A DNA stretch of 7,545 bases from Candidatus Kapaibacterium sp. (GTDB taxonomy: Bacteria > Bacteroidota > Ignavibacteria > Kapaibacteriales > UBA2268). Below are positions 6,443-7,545 of this stretch, piece after piece (within the stretch, counting starts at the first letter, position 1; every line of letters starts with the position of its first letter). Below the pieces are notes generated by a model. That model saw only the letters and a program-made list of their open reading frames with translations. It was not told the DNA's origin and ran no database searches. A program made the translations under genes and the position numbers. The stretch spans positions 1-7,545 of the forward strand of contig JAUQWR010000725.1 of NCBI GenBank assembly GCA_030835065.1, given 5' to 3'.

Positions 6443-7545
6443 TTAATATCTGTTACGTTTAGTATAATGAGTATGCAACAATTTATGAGACTTATGCCCC
6501 AAAGGTCCTTCAGGGAAGAACTCATTATAAATCATGGCGATCTCAGGATTTTCATGAGATTTTCTAATTGGCATGCTTTCATCTTCTTCGTAGATTGCAG
6601 CCATACGTTTTTTCCTTACTTCGTCTGTAGTTGGGATAGGCTGCCCACCACCAGCAATACACCCGCCCGGGCAAGCCATAATTTCGATAAAGTGGTAAGG
6701 TGATTTGCCCTCTTTGATTTGATCCATAATAATACGAGCATTTTTCAAGCCGTGTGCAATAGCAATATGCAGTTCAATGCCTTCCAAAAAGCTCCAAGCT
6801 TCCAAGCATCCTTCAAGTTTGATAGTAGCTTCTTTAATACTTTCCAAGCCTCTTACTGGTATTATGTTAAGATTATCAAAAGGCACTTCCCTACCAGTAA
6901 TAACTTCGTAAACAGTACGCAAAGCAGCTTCCATAACCCCGCCAGTAGTACCAAAAATAACTGCAGCACCAGTAGAATCACCCATAATTCTGTCGTAATC
7001 AGAATCCGGCAAATCTTTAAAATCAATACCAGCCTGCCTTATCATGTGTCCTAATTCTCTGGTAGTAAGTCCGGCATCAATATCCTGAAATCCGCTTGAT
7101 TTCATTTCAGGTCTATTTGCTTCGTATTTTTTAGCTGCGCAAGGCATAGCCGATACAGAAATAATATCTTCAGGATTGAATCCCATTTTTTCGGCATAAT
7201 ATGTCTTAGCTAAAGCACCAAACATTTGTTGTGGGGATTTGCATGATGATAAATGTGGCAAGTGTTCTGGATACATATGTTCGATAAATTTCACCCAGCC
7301 TGGCGAGCAAGAAGTAATCATTGGTAAAGCAACTTTTTCCTTTTCCATAAATGCTTTTTTAAGTCTAAAGAGCAATTCGTGCCCTTCTTCAATAATAGTA
7401 AGATCGGCAGCGAAGTCTGTATCCAACACAGAATCGAATCCCATTTTCTTTAGAGCGGTAACCATTTTTCCAGTTACTCTGCTCCCCACAGGATAATCCA
7501 GCATTTCTCCGATTGCGACTCTCACAGATGGAGCTGTATTGATTA
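6443..7545 (-). CDS. [FeFe]-hydrogenase catalytic subunit (HydA/HndD type), N-terminus beyond window
   Basis: The H-cluster domain of a group A [FeFe]-hydrogenase, which interconverts H2 with protons and electrons. The frame is open through the right edge: INTAPSV precedes the GTG at 7525, as in the family's TAPxVR segment, so that GTG is internal. N-terminal ferredoxin-like iron-sulphur domains probably lie outside. The H-cluster loops are L1 ITSCSPGW (about 7292-7315), L2 AMPCAAKKYE (Cys at 7139-7141) and L3 EIMACPGGCIAGGGQP (Cys at 6671-6673 and 6659-6661). The C-terminal small-subunit-like tail has RKSHENPEI and ends HTHYTKRNRY without an added iron-sulphur domain. L1 has Ser where CpI has its second Cys, and a Cys occurs in LSSCKSPQQ where CpI has Ala. 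Such subunits often pair with NuoE/NuoF-like partners in electron-bifurcating or NAD(P)-linked complexes; partners would lie to the right and are not visible. Confidence 0.95.
   Translation of the reverse strand, partial: INTAPSVRVAIGEMLDYPVGSRVTGKMVTALKKMGFDSVLDTDFAADLTIIEEGHELLFRLKKAFMEKEKVALPMITSCSPGWVKFIEHMYPEHLPHLSSCKSPQQMFGALAKTYYAEKMGFNPEDIISVSAMPCAAKKYEANRPEMKSSGFQDIDAGLTTRELGHMIRQAGIDFKDLPDSDYDRIMGDSTGAAVIFGTTGGVMEAALRTVYEVITGREVPFDNLNIIPVRGLESIKEATIKLEGCLEAWSFLEGIELHIAIAHGLKNARIIMDQIKEGKSPYHFIEIMACPGGCIAGGGQPIPTTDEVRKKRMAAIYEEDESMPIRKSHENPEIAMIYNEFFPEGPLGHKSHKLLHTHYTKRNRY

Noticed and set aside
6313..6525. Minus-strand open frame across the hydrogenase end and adk leader
   Set aside because: It overlaps the hydrogenase C-terminus in another frame, runs through the terminator hairpin and into the adk leader, and its translation is low complexity at the end.
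6467..7496. Plus-strand open frames across the hydrogenase gene
   Set aside because: All are antisense to the H-cluster domain, which has complete family motifs.

Overview
The window is AT-rich (clearly below 40% GC by eye) and looks like a stretch of chromosome from an anaerobic bacterium of the FCB group (Bacteroidota, Chlorobiota/Ignavibacteria, Kapabacteria and relatives). Three things point there: a C-terminal type IX secretion (Por) sorting domain on the protein ending at 5072, a short-LID adenylate kinase of the kind common in that group, and a group A [FeFe]-hydrogenase. Several genes have recognisable Shine-Dalgarno sequences (AAGGA, GAGGG, GAGAGGA), which is less usual in classical Bacteroidetes, so a basal FCB lineage is possible. 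The exact taxon cannot be read from this sequence alone.

Layout. Bases 1-2431 hold a minus-strand operon, read right to left: a DUF3108 envelope protein, a LolA-like lipoprotein carrier that overlaps it by 17 nt, and, 15 nt further on, tsaD, which runs off the left edge. A short AT-rich divergent intergenic region (about 2432-2522) separates this operon from a plus-strand M19 dipeptidase (2523-3419). A 189-nt gap follows, with a three-copy TTTAAGTCAAT element, two copies of which form a terminator-like hairpin. Next is a plus-strand gene for a secreted, T9SS-sorted protein of unknown function (3609-5072), noticeably more AT-rich than its neighbours. A long perfect hairpin (5080-5127) ends it and also the convergent minus-strand adenylate kinase gene (5133-6302). 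That gene encodes two kinase domains in tandem, the second of which has lost several catalytic residues. A strong minus-strand terminator (6364-6401) separates it from the [FeFe]-hydrogenase catalytic subunit (6443 to beyond the right edge), whose N-terminal part is outside the window.

Functionally this is mostly housekeeping and energy metabolism: tRNA t6A modification, outer-membrane lipoprotein transport, peptide hydrolysis, adenylate balance and hydrogen metabolism, plus one lineage-specific surface protein. I see no mobile element, CRISPR array, rRNA or tRNA. The points most worth a second look are the active-plus-degenerate tandem adenylate kinase, the variant H-cluster loop of the hydrogenase, the uncharacterised T9SS cargo, and the repeated intergenic element. 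I did not find convincing evidence of a wholly new multi-gene system.
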